From the NCBI RefSeq assembly GCF_024170005.1, contig NZ_JALJXJ010000006.1, forward strand, positions 186,001-250,000: a DNA stretch of 64,000 nucleotides, written 5' to 3'. Positions 10,036 to 21,194 of this stretch are shown here, in pieces. A program made the position numbers and the translations under genes. The notes below the pieces were generated by a model, which saw only the letters and a program-made list of their open reading frames with translations, ran no database searches and was not told the origin of the DNA. Numbering within the stretch: position 1 is the first letter of the stretch; each line of letters begins with the position of its first letter. The stretch is from Azospirillum lipoferum (GTDB lineage: Bacteria; Pseudomonadota; Alphaproteobacteria; Azospirillales; Azospirillaceae).

Positions 10036-10869
10036 TTACGCCGCCGGACGCTTCCCGCGGCCGACGATCTGGGTCGGGTTGACGAAACGCAGGGCGACGA
10101 TCAGCCAGACCAGCGTGGTCGCCATATAGATGACCGCCATGGCGTCGATCGACTGCACCGCCCGAACGCCGGAGGCGAACACCGCGTAATAGAGCGCTAC
10201 CACCAGGGTCTGGCTGCCGGGTCCGGAGACCAGGAAGGTCAGTTCGAACATGCCGATGGTCCGCACCAGCACCAGCAGCAGCGCCGCCAGCACACCCGGC
10301 ATCAGCATCGGCACCAGCACATGGACGAACATCTGGAAGATGTTGGCGCCGAAGACTCGGGCCGCCGCTTCGGTGCGCGGATCGATCTGCTCGATGAAGG
10401 GGATCATCACCAGAACCACGAAGGGCACGGTCGGCACCAGATTGGCCAGGATGACGCCGGTCAGCGTGCCGCCCAGCCCCGCCTTGTAGAGCACCGTCGC
10501 CAGCGGGATGCCGTAGGTGATCGGCGGAACCAGCAGGGGCAACAGCAACAGCAGCATCACCGCCCGCTTGGCCGGAAACTCGCGCCGCGCCAGCGCATAG
10601 GCGGCGGGCACCCCCAGCAGGCCGGACAGCAGGACCACTGCCCCGACCGCCTGGAAGGTGACCCACAGCACGTCACCCAGCTGGAATTCGTCCCAGGCGG
10701 CGAAATACCAGCGGGTGGTGAAGCCCGCCGGCAACCAGGTGCCGAGCCAGCGGGTCGCCACCGAGGAGGTCAGCACCGAGGCGATCAGCCCCATGAGATT
10801 GACCAGGAACAGCCCGATCACCGCCCAGACGGCGAAGACCCAAAGGCGGGACATGATGGATTTCTGCAT
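10036..10869 (-). CDS. ABC transporter permease (second)
   Basis: 277 residues with six predicted membrane helices and a binding-protein-dependent transport fold. The EAA-type cytoplasmic loop reads EQIDPRTEAAARVFGANIFQMFVHVLVP. It pairs with the permease encoded 12 bp upstream to form the membrane channel of a four-gene importer. The family resembles permeases for polyamines, iron or small organic solutes; the sequence alone does not settle the substrate. It is the last gene of the minus-strand operon. Confidence 0.88.
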   Translation of the reverse strand: MQKSIMSRLWVFAVWAVIGLFLVNLMGLIASVLTSSVATRWLGTWLPAGFTTRWYFAAWDEFQLGDVLWVTFQAVGAVVLLSGLLGVPAAYALARREFPAKRAVMLLLLLPLLVPPITYGIPLATVLYKAGLGGTLTGVILANLVPTVPFVVLVMIPFIEQIDPRTEAAARVFGANIFQMFVHVLVPMLMPGVLAALLLVLVRTIGMFELTFLVSGPGSQTLVVALYYAVFASGVRAVQSIDAMAVIYMATTLVWLIVALRFVNPTQIVGRGKRPAA

Positions 10870-10881
10870 TGCCGCCTCTCC

Positions 10882-11784
10882 TCAGCCTTTGGCGCCCGCG
10901 GCGGGGCCGCGGTAGAACAGCGAGCGGCAACCCAGGACCGCCACGACCACCAGCAATTGGACCGCCCCCATGATCATCGCGATGGCCGAGGCCATGGAGT
11001 AGTCGTACTCCTCGAACGCGGCCTGGTAGGCGGCGATGGAGATGACACGGGTGGCATTGGCCGGATCGCCGACCAGCACCGCCGACGGCAACACCGAGTA
11101 AGCCTGGACGAAGGACAGGCAGAAGGTGATGGCGAGGCCGGGCACCAGCAGTGGCAGGAAGACCTCGCGGAAGCGGGCCGCCGGCCCGGCGCCCAGCGTC
11201 GCCGCCGCATTCTCCAGCGACGGGTCGATGCCGGTGACGTAGGACAGCGTCAGCAGGAAGGTGAAGGGGAAGCCGGTCAGCACCAGCGAGATGAAGACGC
11301 CCCAATAGCCGTTCAGAACGGAAACCGGGCTGGACAGCAGTCCGGCGGCCATCAGGATGCGGTTGAACCAGCCCTGCGGCCCGAAATAGAACAGCATGCC
11401 TTCGGCGACCAGCACGGTGCCCAGCGTGATCGGCAGCACCAGCAGGGTGGTCAGCAGCCGCTGGCGCCGCATCAGCCGCACCCGGAAGGCGATCGGGATC
11501 GCGATCAGCAGGTTCAGCAGCGTCACCGGGAAGGCCAGCCGCAGCGTCTTGAAGATGGTGCCGTAGAGGAACGGATCACTGAAGAATCTGGCATAGTTGC
11601 CGAACAGCGACCCGTCCTTGGGCTGGAAGGACAGCACCAGCCCGTACAGGAACGGGTAGATGAACAGCCCCAGGATCAGTGCCACGCAGGGCAGCACCAG
11701 CAGGGTCGCCCCGTCGATGCCGCGGGCGGCCAGCCGCTGGCGCAGGGTCGGCCCCTCGGCCCGGCCTTCCATGACGGCGCTCAT
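10882..11784 (-). CDS. ABC transporter permease (first)
   Basis: 300 residues with six helices. An EAA-like loop reads GIDPSLENAAATLGAGPAARFREVFLPLL. The cytoplasmic N terminus RLAARGIDGATLLVLP leads into the first helix. This is the spermidine/putrescine-type (PotB-like) or Fe3+-type permease layout. Its ATG overlaps the stop of the ATPase gene by four bases (ATGA), so translation is probably coupled. The partner is the second permease encoded immediately downstream. Confidence 0.88.
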   Translation of the reverse strand: MSAVMEGRAEGPTLRQRLAARGIDGATLLVLPCVALILGLFIYPFLYGLVLSFQPKDGSLFGNYARFFSDPFLYGTIFKTLRLAFPVTLLNLLIAIPIAFRVRLMRRQRLLTTLLVLPITLGTVLVAEGMLFYFGPQGWFNRILMAAGLLSSPVSVLNGYWGVFISLVLTGFPFTFLLTLSYVTGIDPSLENAAATLGAGPAARFREVFLPLLVPGLAITFCLSFVQAYSVLPSAVLVGDPANATRVISIAAYQAAFEEYDYSMASAIAMIMGAVQLLVVVAVLGCRSLFYRGPAAGAKG

Positions 11785-12848
11785 CGCGCGTCCCCGAACA
11801 CCAGCACGCGGCCGGCATCGGCGCCGAGCCGGACGGCGGCCCCCCGCTGCAGCGGGTAGGGGGAGGCGAAATGCAGCTCGGTCCCCGACGCGGTGACGCC
11901 GACGCCGTGGAAGCCGCGCCCGCGATACTCCACCGCCTCCACCCGTACGGGGATGCCGCTGTCGGTGCCGGTCGGCTCAAGATCGTCGGGACGGATCGCC
12001 GCGACGGCCGCCCTGCCGGAGGACGCCGCGCGCATCCGGCCGCGGATCACCGTGCCCTCGATGTCGAGCAGGGCATCCTCGCCCTCCATCCCGACCAGTT
12101 CGCCATTGACCCGGTTGCGGAAACCCATGAAGTCGGCGACGTCGAGATGGGCGGGCAGGGCGTACAGCTCCGCCGGGGTGCCGACCTGACGGATGGCGCC
12201 GTCGCGCAGGACGACGATGCGGTCGGCCAGCGACAGCGCCTCCTCCTGGTCGTGGGTGACGTAGATGGTGGTGGAGCCGAGCGACTGGTGGATGCGGCGG
12301 ATTTCCTGGCGCATCTCCAGCCTCAGCTTGGCGTCCAGGTTGGATAGCGGCTCGTCCATCAGCACCAGCGGCGGCTCGACCACGATGGCGCGGGCGATGG
12401 CGACGCGCTGCTGCTGACCGCCGGAAAGCTGACCGGGCAGCTTTCCCGCCTGCGATTCCAGCCGCACCGCCGCCAGGGCGGCGTCGACGCGCTTTTCCAG
12501 CTCCGGCTTCGGCACGCCGCGCATGCGCAGGCCGAAGCCGATGTTCTTCCGCACGGTCATGTGCGGGAACAGGGCGTAATTCTGGAAGACCATGCCGAAG
12601 CCGCGCTCTTCCGGCCGCAGCACGTCGACCCGGCGGTCATCCAGCATGATCCGGCCGCCGCTGACCGGCAGCAGGCCGGCGATGCAGTTCAGCGCGGTGG
12701 TCTTGCCGCAGCCCGACGGGCCGAGCAGGGCGATGAACTCGCCCCGCTCGATGGTCAGGTCCAACCCTTTCAGCGCCGTGAAGGCGTCGAACTCCCGCCT
12801 CACTCCCTGAAGGTGCAGTTGCTTGAAGGTGGCGGGTCCGACGGTCAT
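11781..12848 (-). CDS. ABC transporter ATP-binding protein (TOBE-containing)
   Basis: About 355 residues. Walker A is GPSGCGKTT, the signature LSGGQQQRVAIARA, Walker B VLMDEPLSNLDA and the switch histidine in VTHDQEEA. A C-terminal TOBE-like region follows from about 240, as in PotA/UgpC/FbpC importers. The start chosen is the Met of MTVGPATF, preceded by AGGA at good spacing. A Met ten codons upstream (12878) lies against the arm of a hairpin that would mask its ribosome site. It energises the two permeases encoded downstream. Confidence 0.9.
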   Translation of the reverse strand: MTVGPATFKQLHLQGVRREFDAFTALKGLDLTIERGEFIALLGPSGCGKTTALNCIAGLLPVSGGRIMLDDRRVDVLRPEERGFGMVFQNYALFPHMTVRKNIGFGLRMRGVPKPELEKRVDAALAAVRLESQAGKLPGQLSGGQQQRVAIARAIVVEPPLVLMDEPLSNLDAKLRLEMRQEIRRIHQSLGSTTIYVTHDQEEALSLADRIVVLRDGAIRQVGTPAELYALPAHLDVADFMGFRNRVNGELVGMEGEDALLDIEGTVIRGRMRAASSGRAAVAAIRPDDLEPTGTDSGIPVRVEAVEYRGRGFHGVGVTASGTELHFASPYPLQRGAAVRLGADAGRVLVFGDAR

Positions 12849-12883
12849 TCCGGGGTCCTGTGGCTGGATGAGGCGCATTCGTC

Positions 12884-12923
12884 GGAGGCATCCTTCGCCC
12901 GGTCTCGAGCGAAGGATGCCTCC
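12884..12923. repeat. 15-bp perfect stem-loop between binding-protein and ATPase genes
   Basis: GGAGGCATCCTTCGC and GCGAAGGATGCCTCC flank a 10-base loop. There is no T run on the minus strand, so it looks like an mRNA-stabilising or differential-expression element rather than a full terminator. Confidence 0.6.
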
Positions 12924-12960
12924 GTTTCACGTCGTCGGCTGTAGAACGGTCACTTGCCCG

Positions 12961-14151
12961 TTACTTGCCCTTGCGCGCGCCGATCTCCTCGTCCCAGCGG
13001 CGGAAGGCCTGGACCAGCTTGTCGGCGGCGAGCGGCAGTTCGATGGGGTTGTCGGCGATCAGCTTGTCGTAGGACGGGCGGCCGAACTCGGCGATGGCGT
13101 CCTGGCTTTCCTTCGGCGCCATGGCGAGCGTCACGCCCTTCACCGCCGGGCCGGGATAGAAATAGCCCTCGTCATAGGTGTAGGCCTGCTGCGCCGGGGT
13201 CAGCAGATGGTTCATCAGGTCCAGAAGGACGGCCAGCTTCTCCGCCGAAACGCCCTTGGGGATGCACATGTAATGGGCGTCGGCGACCCAGCGGAAATTC
13301 TCCACCGCGAAGACCTCGGCCGACTTCGGCACCACGCCGAGCACCCGCGGGTTGATGTCCCAGCCGGTGGTCGACGCGATGATGTCGAGCGAGCCTTCGC
13401 CCAGCGCCTTCATGGTCGGGGTGGTGCCGGCCGGATAGGCCTCGATGGTCTCGCCCAGTTCGCGCAGGTAGGCCCAGGTCTTCTCCCAGCCATTGACCGG
13501 ATCCTTCGGGTCCTTGTCGCCCAGGATGTAGGGCAAGCCCATCAGGAAGGTGCGGCCGGGACCGGAGTTGGCCGGGCGGGCATAGGCGAAGCGCTTCGGG
13601 TTGGCCTTGGCCCAGGCCAGCAGCTCCGCCGCGGTCTTCGGCACCTGCTTCACCCGCTCCGGCGCATATTCGAACAGCGGACCGGAGGGGTAGTAGGTGA
13701 CGACCACGCCCTGGCCTTCGGCGAGGCCCTGCATGCGGGCGGCCGGCTCCAGATAGATGTCGGACAGCTTCGGCAGGTCGCCGGCGCGGTCCGGCAGCAG
13801 ATTGACCCACAGCTTCTGGTCGATGCCGGCGGACAGCACGTCGGTGCCGGTCAGCACCAGATCGATGTCAACCCGGTTGGCGTCCTGCTGCGCCTTCAGC
13901 TTGCCGGGAAGCTCCGGTGCCGGCGCCTTGGAGAAGACGATGCGCGAGGCCCAGTCGGGCTTGGCCTTGCGGTAATTCTCGATCGCCTTCTGGGTCAGCG
14001 CCAGATTGCCCGCGACGTCCACCACGTTCAGCGTGACCGGGCTCGCCGGCTTCTGCAAGGCCGCGAACACCGGCCGGCCGGCGGCCAGCAAACCGGCGGT
14101 GCCGGCGGATGCCGCAAGGAAGCCGCGTCTTGAAATCCCGAGGTCGATCAT
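12961..14151 (-). CDS. ABC transporter extracellular solute-binding protein
   Basis: 396 residues. The N terminus LGISRRGFLAASAGTAGLLAAG is a Tat-like signal (RRGFL) with an Ala-rich cleavage zone, so the product is periplasmic. The body reads as a family-1 type binding protein (LNVVDVAGNLALTQKAIENY, STTGWDINPRVLG, MCIPKGVS). A strong GGGAGGG site precedes the ATG. It leads the importer operon, followed by a stem-loop, the ATPase gene and two permease genes. Two GTATGGTAG motifs upstream link it to the GntR-controlled uxu operon, so a sugar acid is a reasonable guess. Polyamine or other solutes are not excluded. Confidence 0.85.
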   Translation of the reverse strand: MIDLGISRRGFLAASAGTAGLLAAGRPVFAALQKPASPVTLNVVDVAGNLALTQKAIENYRKAKPDWASRIVFSKAPAPELPGKLKAQQDANRVDIDLVLTGTDVLSAGIDQKLWVNLLPDRAGDLPKLSDIYLEPAARMQGLAEGQGVVVTYYPSGPLFEYAPERVKQVPKTAAELLAWAKANPKRFAYARPANSGPGRTFLMGLPYILGDKDPKDPVNGWEKTWAYLRELGETIEAYPAGTTPTMKALGEGSLDIIASTTGWDINPRVLGVVPKSAEVFAVENFRWVADAHYMCIPKGVSAEKLAVLLDLMNHLLTPAQQAYTYDEGYFYPGPAVKGVTLAMAPKESQDAIAEFGRPSYDKLIADNPIELPLAADKLVQAFRRWDEEIGARKGK

Positions 14152-14280
14152 TGGAGTCCCTCCCGTTCAGGCTTTTTTGAATGTGGCCGGCATGCTGGAA
14201 GCGGCCGGCGCCCCAAGGGCCCGGCCGAACTGTGGCTGATGTCGCGGAAGATGCGGATAATCCGTAATCCGTCCGAATGC

Positions 14281-14326
14281 TAGTATGGTAGCCGGAGGCC
14301 CGCAAGCCGAAACTTGTATGGTAGTG
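14281..14326. promoter_or_regulatory. Two GTATGGTAG operators in the importer/ppc divergent region
   Basis: GTATGGTAG occurs at 14283-14291 and 14316-14324, 33 bp apart (about three helical turns), about 130-170 bp before the binding-protein gene. The wider 14152-14591 region is the divergent promoter zone with ppc and holds no gene I can support. Confidence 0.55.
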
Positions 14327-14591
14327 CCCGGAGCACACGATTTTGTGTAGGAGGCGGCGGTTGGCCAGGCAAATGTGCAACGTCTTATGCGACGTCGCAT
14401 TTCTCAGCGCTGCGACTTTTGGAAATCATTTCGCACCAGCACACGGACGGTTGAAACTTCTGACAGAATGGGCATGCTGTCGCCGATGGTCTGACCACTT
14501 CGCGTGCAGGGGCGCCCCCTGCCCGGAAAATGATCATCCCCGTTCGCGCGTCGCCCGTATCCGTCCATCCTCGACCAGGAAACCGTCGCCC

Positions 14592-17363
<2,772 letters not shown>

Positions 17364-17428
17364 CCACAGCGCACTCCCAACTACCGCAGCGCAGCGGCGG
17401 GCGACGTTCCGCCGCATGGTTGCCGACA

Positions 17429-17464
17429 AAAACGCCCTTCCTCCCCCGCGAGGAAGGGCGTTTT
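17429..17464 (+). terminator. ppc terminator
   Basis: AAAACGCCCTTCCTC pairs with GAGGAAGGGCGTTTT over 15 bp around a 6-base loop, ending in four T. It is A/T-flanked on both sides and could work on either strand. Confidence 0.85.
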
Positions 17465-17657
17465 ATGTTTGTGGGAAAATGGGTTGGTCCGCCTTGCCCT
17501 CTTCTTGTGCATTGCACGGTCAACTCTTCGCCGTCGCAAAAGAAAGCTTGGCTATTGGCATGGATGCCAAAATAAGTCACGGCGGATCTGCCGAAAATCA
17601 CAGTTGATCGTCGATGAGTATTTTGATACCTCATGCCTCCCCGAGAGGAGAAATGGT

Positions 17658-17852
17658 ATGACCACTCAGTCACAGCAGCAGCAAATGGCCCAGCCGCACC
17701 AGCAGCGGGCGACCACCAACACCCAGGGCAGCAATCCCGGCACCCAGGGCGGAGCGACCGACACTCACGAGGAATTCTGCGGCGGCGCCTGTGGTGCCGG
17801 TGCCGGCGCCGCGGTGATCTGGCGTCCGATCACGGTCGAGACCCGGCGCTGA
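17658..17852 (+). CDS. Small Gln/Gly-rich peptide with a Cys-Gly-Ala segment
   Basis: A 64-residue protein with no family I recognise. The first half is polar and Gln/Asn/Thr-rich (MTTQSQQQQMAQ, TNTQGSNPGTQGG). It is followed by HEEFCGGACGAGAGAAV and a basic tail. A GAGAGGAG ribosome site lies about 7 bases before the ATG, and a strong terminator follows 22 bp after the stop, so it looks like a real transcription unit. Gly/Ala/Cys-rich tails after a polar leader occur in some modified peptides, but no maturation enzyme is encoded nearby. A structural or stress peptide is equally possible. Confidence 0.6.
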   Translation: MTTQSQQQQMAQPHQQRATTNTQGSNPGTQGGATDTHEEFCGGACGAGAGAAVIWRPITVETRR

Positions 17853-17874
17853 CCAGCGACGGTCCTGGCATAGG

Positions 17875-17910
17875 AAAAGCCCCTCTCCGCTGACGGAAGA
17901 GGGGCTTTTT
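17875..17910 (+). terminator. Terminator after the small peptide gene
   Basis: AAAAGCCCCTCT pairs with AGAGGGGCTTTT, with an inner CCG/CGG extension and a T5 tail. It can also serve the convergent chemoreceptor gene. Confidence 0.85.
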
Positions 17911-17967
17911 CTTTCAGGTCACTCTTTCAGATCTCTACTTCAGATCTCTGCGGCTTCGGCAGGCCGA

Positions 17968-20604
17968 TCATCCCGCCCGCATGCGGTTGACCAGACTGTC
18001 GACCTGGGACCCCAGCGAGCGCACCTCGTCCGCGACGGTGGAGGAGGCGGTCAGCACGCGGGTGGCGGACTCGCCGGATTCCGCCGCGGCGCGGGCGACG
18101 GAATCGATGTTGCGCCGGACATGCTGGGTGCCGTCGGCAGCCTCACCCACATTGCGGGCGATCTCGCGGGTGGCCGCACTTTGCTGTTCGACCGCGGCGG
18201 CAACGGTGGCGGCGATCTCGTTGATTTCGCGGATGGTGCCGGCGATGGAGCGGATGGCATCCACGGCATCCTGGGTCACCGCCTGCATCGCCTGGATCTG
18301 GCTGGAGATCTCCTCCGTCGCCTTGCCGGTCTGGTTGGCGAGGCTCTTCACCTCGCTCGCCACGACGGCGAAGCCCTTGCCGGCTTCACCGGCGCGGGCG
18401 GCCTCGATGGTCGCATTCAGCGCCAGCAGGTTGGTCTGGCTGGCGATGTCGTTGATCAGCTGCACCACCTCGCCGATCTTGTTGGCCGACTGCGACAGCC
18501 CCTCCACCGTGCGGTCGGTGCGTTCGGCCTCGGTCGCCGCCTTGCGGGCGATCTGGCTGGAGGCGTGGACCTGGCTGCCGATCTCCTGGATGGAGGCCGA
18601 CAGTTCCTCCGTCGCGGCGGCGACCGCCTTGACGCTGCCTTCGGCCTGCTGGGAGGTGGTGGCGGCGGTCGCGGCCTCGCCGGTGGTGGCCTCGGCGTTG
18701 CGGCTCATGCGCTGGGCCATGTCCTGCATCTCGCCGGCGGCGCGGGCGACGCGGTCGAGCACGCCGCGGACGCTGCTTTCGAAATTCTCCGCCATCTCGA
18801 CCATGGCGCGGCGGCGTTCGCCGGCGGCCCGGCTGCGTTCGGCCTCTGCCCGCGCGTTGGCGGCGCTCGCCTCGTTGGCGGTGTCGCGGAACACCATCAG
18901 GGCGCGCGTCATGTCGCCGATCTCGTCCGAACCGGCGGCGGGGATCGGCGCATTCAGGTTACCGGCGGCAATCGCCCGCATGGCGTCGGAGAGCGCGCTC
19001 AACCGGGCGACGATGTTGCGGCCGACCACGAACCAGGCCAGCGCCGCGGCACCGATCAGGCTGGCGACCGCGAACAGGATCAGCACCTTGCGGCCGGCCG
19101 ACAGCGCGTCGGTCGCCCCGGCGGCGGCGGTGTCCGCCTCCCGCTTCATCGCGGTGATCTGGTCATCGATCATGCCGGCGAACTGCTGGGCGATCTGGCG
19201 GTTCTCCGTCAGGACCTTCTCGTTCTCGGCAGCGGCGTCGAGTTCGGAGCGGCGCAGCTTGAACAGGCTGTTGTCGCCCTTGCCGAAGCCGGCCAGAAGC
19301 TCGGCGCTCCTCACCAGCTTCGGCAGCCCGTCGTCGCCGGCGGCCTGGAGAGTCTTCAGCCGCTCCTCCATCGCCTTGGCGGCGGCGGCGAAGCGGGTTT
19401 CCAGCATGGACAGCCGGTCGGCGCTGGGCGCCTGCGTCGCTTCGTTCAGCGCGCCGACGGTGGCGGCGGCGTAGGTCGACAGCTCCAGATATGTGCGGAA
19501 GCGGGCCAAACCGTCGCCCAGCAGATCCTGCATGGAATCGCGTGTCTGCGAGCGGACGTTGACGCTCGACAGCTTGATCTCGGCCTTCAGCCGCATCAGC
19601 GGCGATTCCATCTGATCCAGCAAATTCGCCTGCCGTCGGGCGGCATCGGCCAGGACCTCGGTCGTCTTCTGGCGGATGGCGTCGCGTTCGGCGCTGCCGA
19701 CCGGCAGTTCCAGCGCCTTGCGGCGCATGTCGAAGACGCCGTCGGCACCGTCACCCAACTGGAAGAAGGCGTCCAGCCCGTCGGAGGTCTCCTTGCCCAG
19801 CCGGCTGCCGACCTGGGCGGTGGCGCTGACCATCCGGGCGGCCGCTTCCAGATAGTTCTGCTGGAATTGCGTGATGGCGAAGGCGGTTTCGGCGCCGCCG
19901 GCGCGGGTCAGCGATTCAGACGCAATGCCCAGGTCACCGCGCACCTCGTACATGGTGATCAGCGAGCGGACGGCGTCGCCCAGCGCGTTCATGTCGCGCT
20001 CGGTGCTGCTGTCCAGCGTTTCGCCTTTGCTGCGCAGGGTGGCACCGGACCGTTCGGTCAAGGGAGCGAGATTGGCGAGGAAGGCGTCGTAGGACTTGGC
20101 CAGGTCGACCGCCATCGTCTCGCGCGTGCCGCGGACGGACAGGCGCAGGTTGGCGGCGGCGTTGCCACGCTCCAGCGTCGCGATCAGTCCCTGGGTTTTA
20201 CCGCGCAGCTCGCCGATCCGCGGATCGCCGGACCGGTGGCTCGCCAACTCTTCGACCAAGGAGTTCAGGGCTTTACCGTTGCCCATGATTTCGCCATAGA
20301 CGCGCTCGCGCTCGCTCTGGCTTTCCGCGGCGGCCAGCACCGGGGCAGCGGCGGCGATGCCGCTGCTCTCACCGGACAGGCGCTTCGCCAGCTCCATCTC
20401 CGGCAGGCCGGTGCCGACGATCTGCGTCAACGGCCATTCCACTGCGGAGAAGGAGAACAGTCCGACCCCGCTGGCGGCGACCGTCATGCCGGCCATGCCG
20501 GCGAAGGCGAGCAGAAGCTTGCCGCGCACCCCCAACCGGCGGCCGCCTGCTGCACCGGTTGGGCGCTCTGGTATCGAGGTGTCGTCGCGCGCGTCCATCG
20601 TCAT
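17968..20604 (-). CDS. Methyl-accepting chemotaxis protein with a large periplasmic domain
   Basis: 878 residues. The first membrane helix is LLLAFAGMAGMTVAASGVGL (about 35-55). An unusually long helical periplasmic region of about 480 residues follows, then the second helix VLILFAVASLIGAAALAW, a HAMP domain, and a cytoplasmic signalling domain. The hairpin tip contains NLLALNATIEAARAGE and GFAVVASEVKSLA. The receptor should control CheA. The start is the Met of MTMDARDD with AGGA upstream; earlier in-frame Mets give non-conserved extensions. The all-helical sensor region resembles helical-bundle ligand domains, but I cannot name the ligand. Confidence 0.93.
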   Translation of the reverse strand: MTMDARDDTSIPERPTGAAGGRRLGVRGKLLLAFAGMAGMTVAASGVGLFSFSAVEWPLTQIVGTGLPEMELAKRLSGESSGIAAAAPVLAAAESQSERERVYGEIMGNGKALNSLVEELASHRSGDPRIGELRGKTQGLIATLERGNAAANLRLSVRGTRETMAVDLAKSYDAFLANLAPLTERSGATLRSKGETLDSSTERDMNALGDAVRSLITMYEVRGDLGIASESLTRAGGAETAFAITQFQQNYLEAAARMVSATAQVGSRLGKETSDGLDAFFQLGDGADGVFDMRRKALELPVGSAERDAIRQKTTEVLADAARRQANLLDQMESPLMRLKAEIKLSSVNVRSQTRDSMQDLLGDGLARFRTYLELSTYAAATVGALNEATQAPSADRLSMLETRFAAAAKAMEERLKTLQAAGDDGLPKLVRSAELLAGFGKGDNSLFKLRRSELDAAAENEKVLTENRQIAQQFAGMIDDQITAMKREADTAAAGATDALSAGRKVLILFAVASLIGAAALAWFVVGRNIVARLSALSDAMRAIAAGNLNAPIPAAGSDEIGDMTRALMVFRDTANEASAANARAEAERSRAAGERRRAMVEMAENFESSVRGVLDRVARAAGEMQDMAQRMSRNAEATTGEAATAATTSQQAEGSVKAVAAATEELSASIQEIGSQVHASSQIARKAATEAERTDRTVEGLSQSANKIGEVVQLINDIASQTNLLALNATIEAARAGEAGKGFAVVASEVKSLANQTGKATEEISSQIQAMQAVTQDAVDAIRSIAGTIREINEIAATVAAAVEQQSAATREIARNVGEAADGTQHVRRNIDSVARAAAESGESATRVLTASSTVADEVRSLGSQVDSLVNRMRAG

Positions 20605-20848
20605 ATGAGTCCTGCTCCCCGGAAAATGCATCCACGTCGGGCTTTTCGCCCGTTTTGTTCTTGTGCCTGCCGACGACAGACCGCTCCCCCGCTCCCAGGG
20701 ATTGTTCCGGCCTGCACTGCTTGGCAGCTCAATCATACTGCAGTGTGGTTGACAGAACCTTACAGGGGAACTCTCATTTTATGCCTTTCCCAGGCATAGC
20801 CATTTTAGCTTACCGCGGTGGGTGCCCTTGTAACGGGATCGGACCGTT

Positions 20849-21043
20849 GTGCGATTTGATCGATTGCCGGCTGCAGAACCAGACGATGACGGTCGCCCTG
20901 CCGACGGAACGCATGACCGCATGCACCGCCTGCCGCAAAGCCGGTCCAAGCGGGTCCTGGGCCTACAAACCGGAGAGGTGGCGGAGTCCGCCCTGGAGGA
21001 CGGGTCAAGGGACATCACCGGCCGCTACAGCGACGAGGAGTGA
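20849..21043 (+). CDS. Possible hypothetical protein
   Basis: A 64-residue frame starting with GTG, of unknown function. Its second half has strong G/C preference at third positions, and its C terminus (EVAESALEDGSRDITGRYSDEE) reads like a real acidic tail. The first half is less convincing and no clear ribosome site is visible. A longer frame overlaps it, so the call is tentative. Confidence 0.3.
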   Translation: MRFDRLPAAEPDDDGRPADGTHDRMHRLPQSRSKRVLGLQTGEVAESALEDGSRDITGRYSDEE

Positions 21044-21139
21044 TCGGCGATTCGAAGTTCAAGGGTACGTTTCCCGGCTGTCTTCCGGTTCAAGAATGTC
21101 CCCCTCGGCAGGGCTATCGCACATGGGGGGTGTTCGCAG

Positions 21140-21175
21140 AAAAAGCCCCTCTGCCCTTGCGGGAGAGGGGCTTTT
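21140..21175. terminator. Bidirectional terminator after the DUF2076 gene
   Basis: AAAAGCCCCTCT pairs with AGAGGGGCTTTT, with a short GC extension and one bulge. On the minus strand the hairpin is followed by TTTTTC, suiting the DUF2076 gene ending at 21195. Its arms are identical to those at 17875-17910. Confidence 0.75.
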
Positions 21176-21194
21176 GAAATGGTGAGGTCTTCGC

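Larger units (their letters stand above)
20605..21194. other. Intergenic region upstream of the chemoreceptor
   Basis: This 590-bp stretch holds the chemoreceptor promoter zone, a weak plus-strand open frame (20849-21043) and a terminator hairpin (21140-21175). No recognised gene is present. Confidence 0.5.

Noticed and set aside
18121..20799. An 892-codon plus-strand open frame opposite the chemoreceptor
   Set aside because: Gly/Gln/His/Arg-rich antisense of a chemoreceptor gene; no family features.
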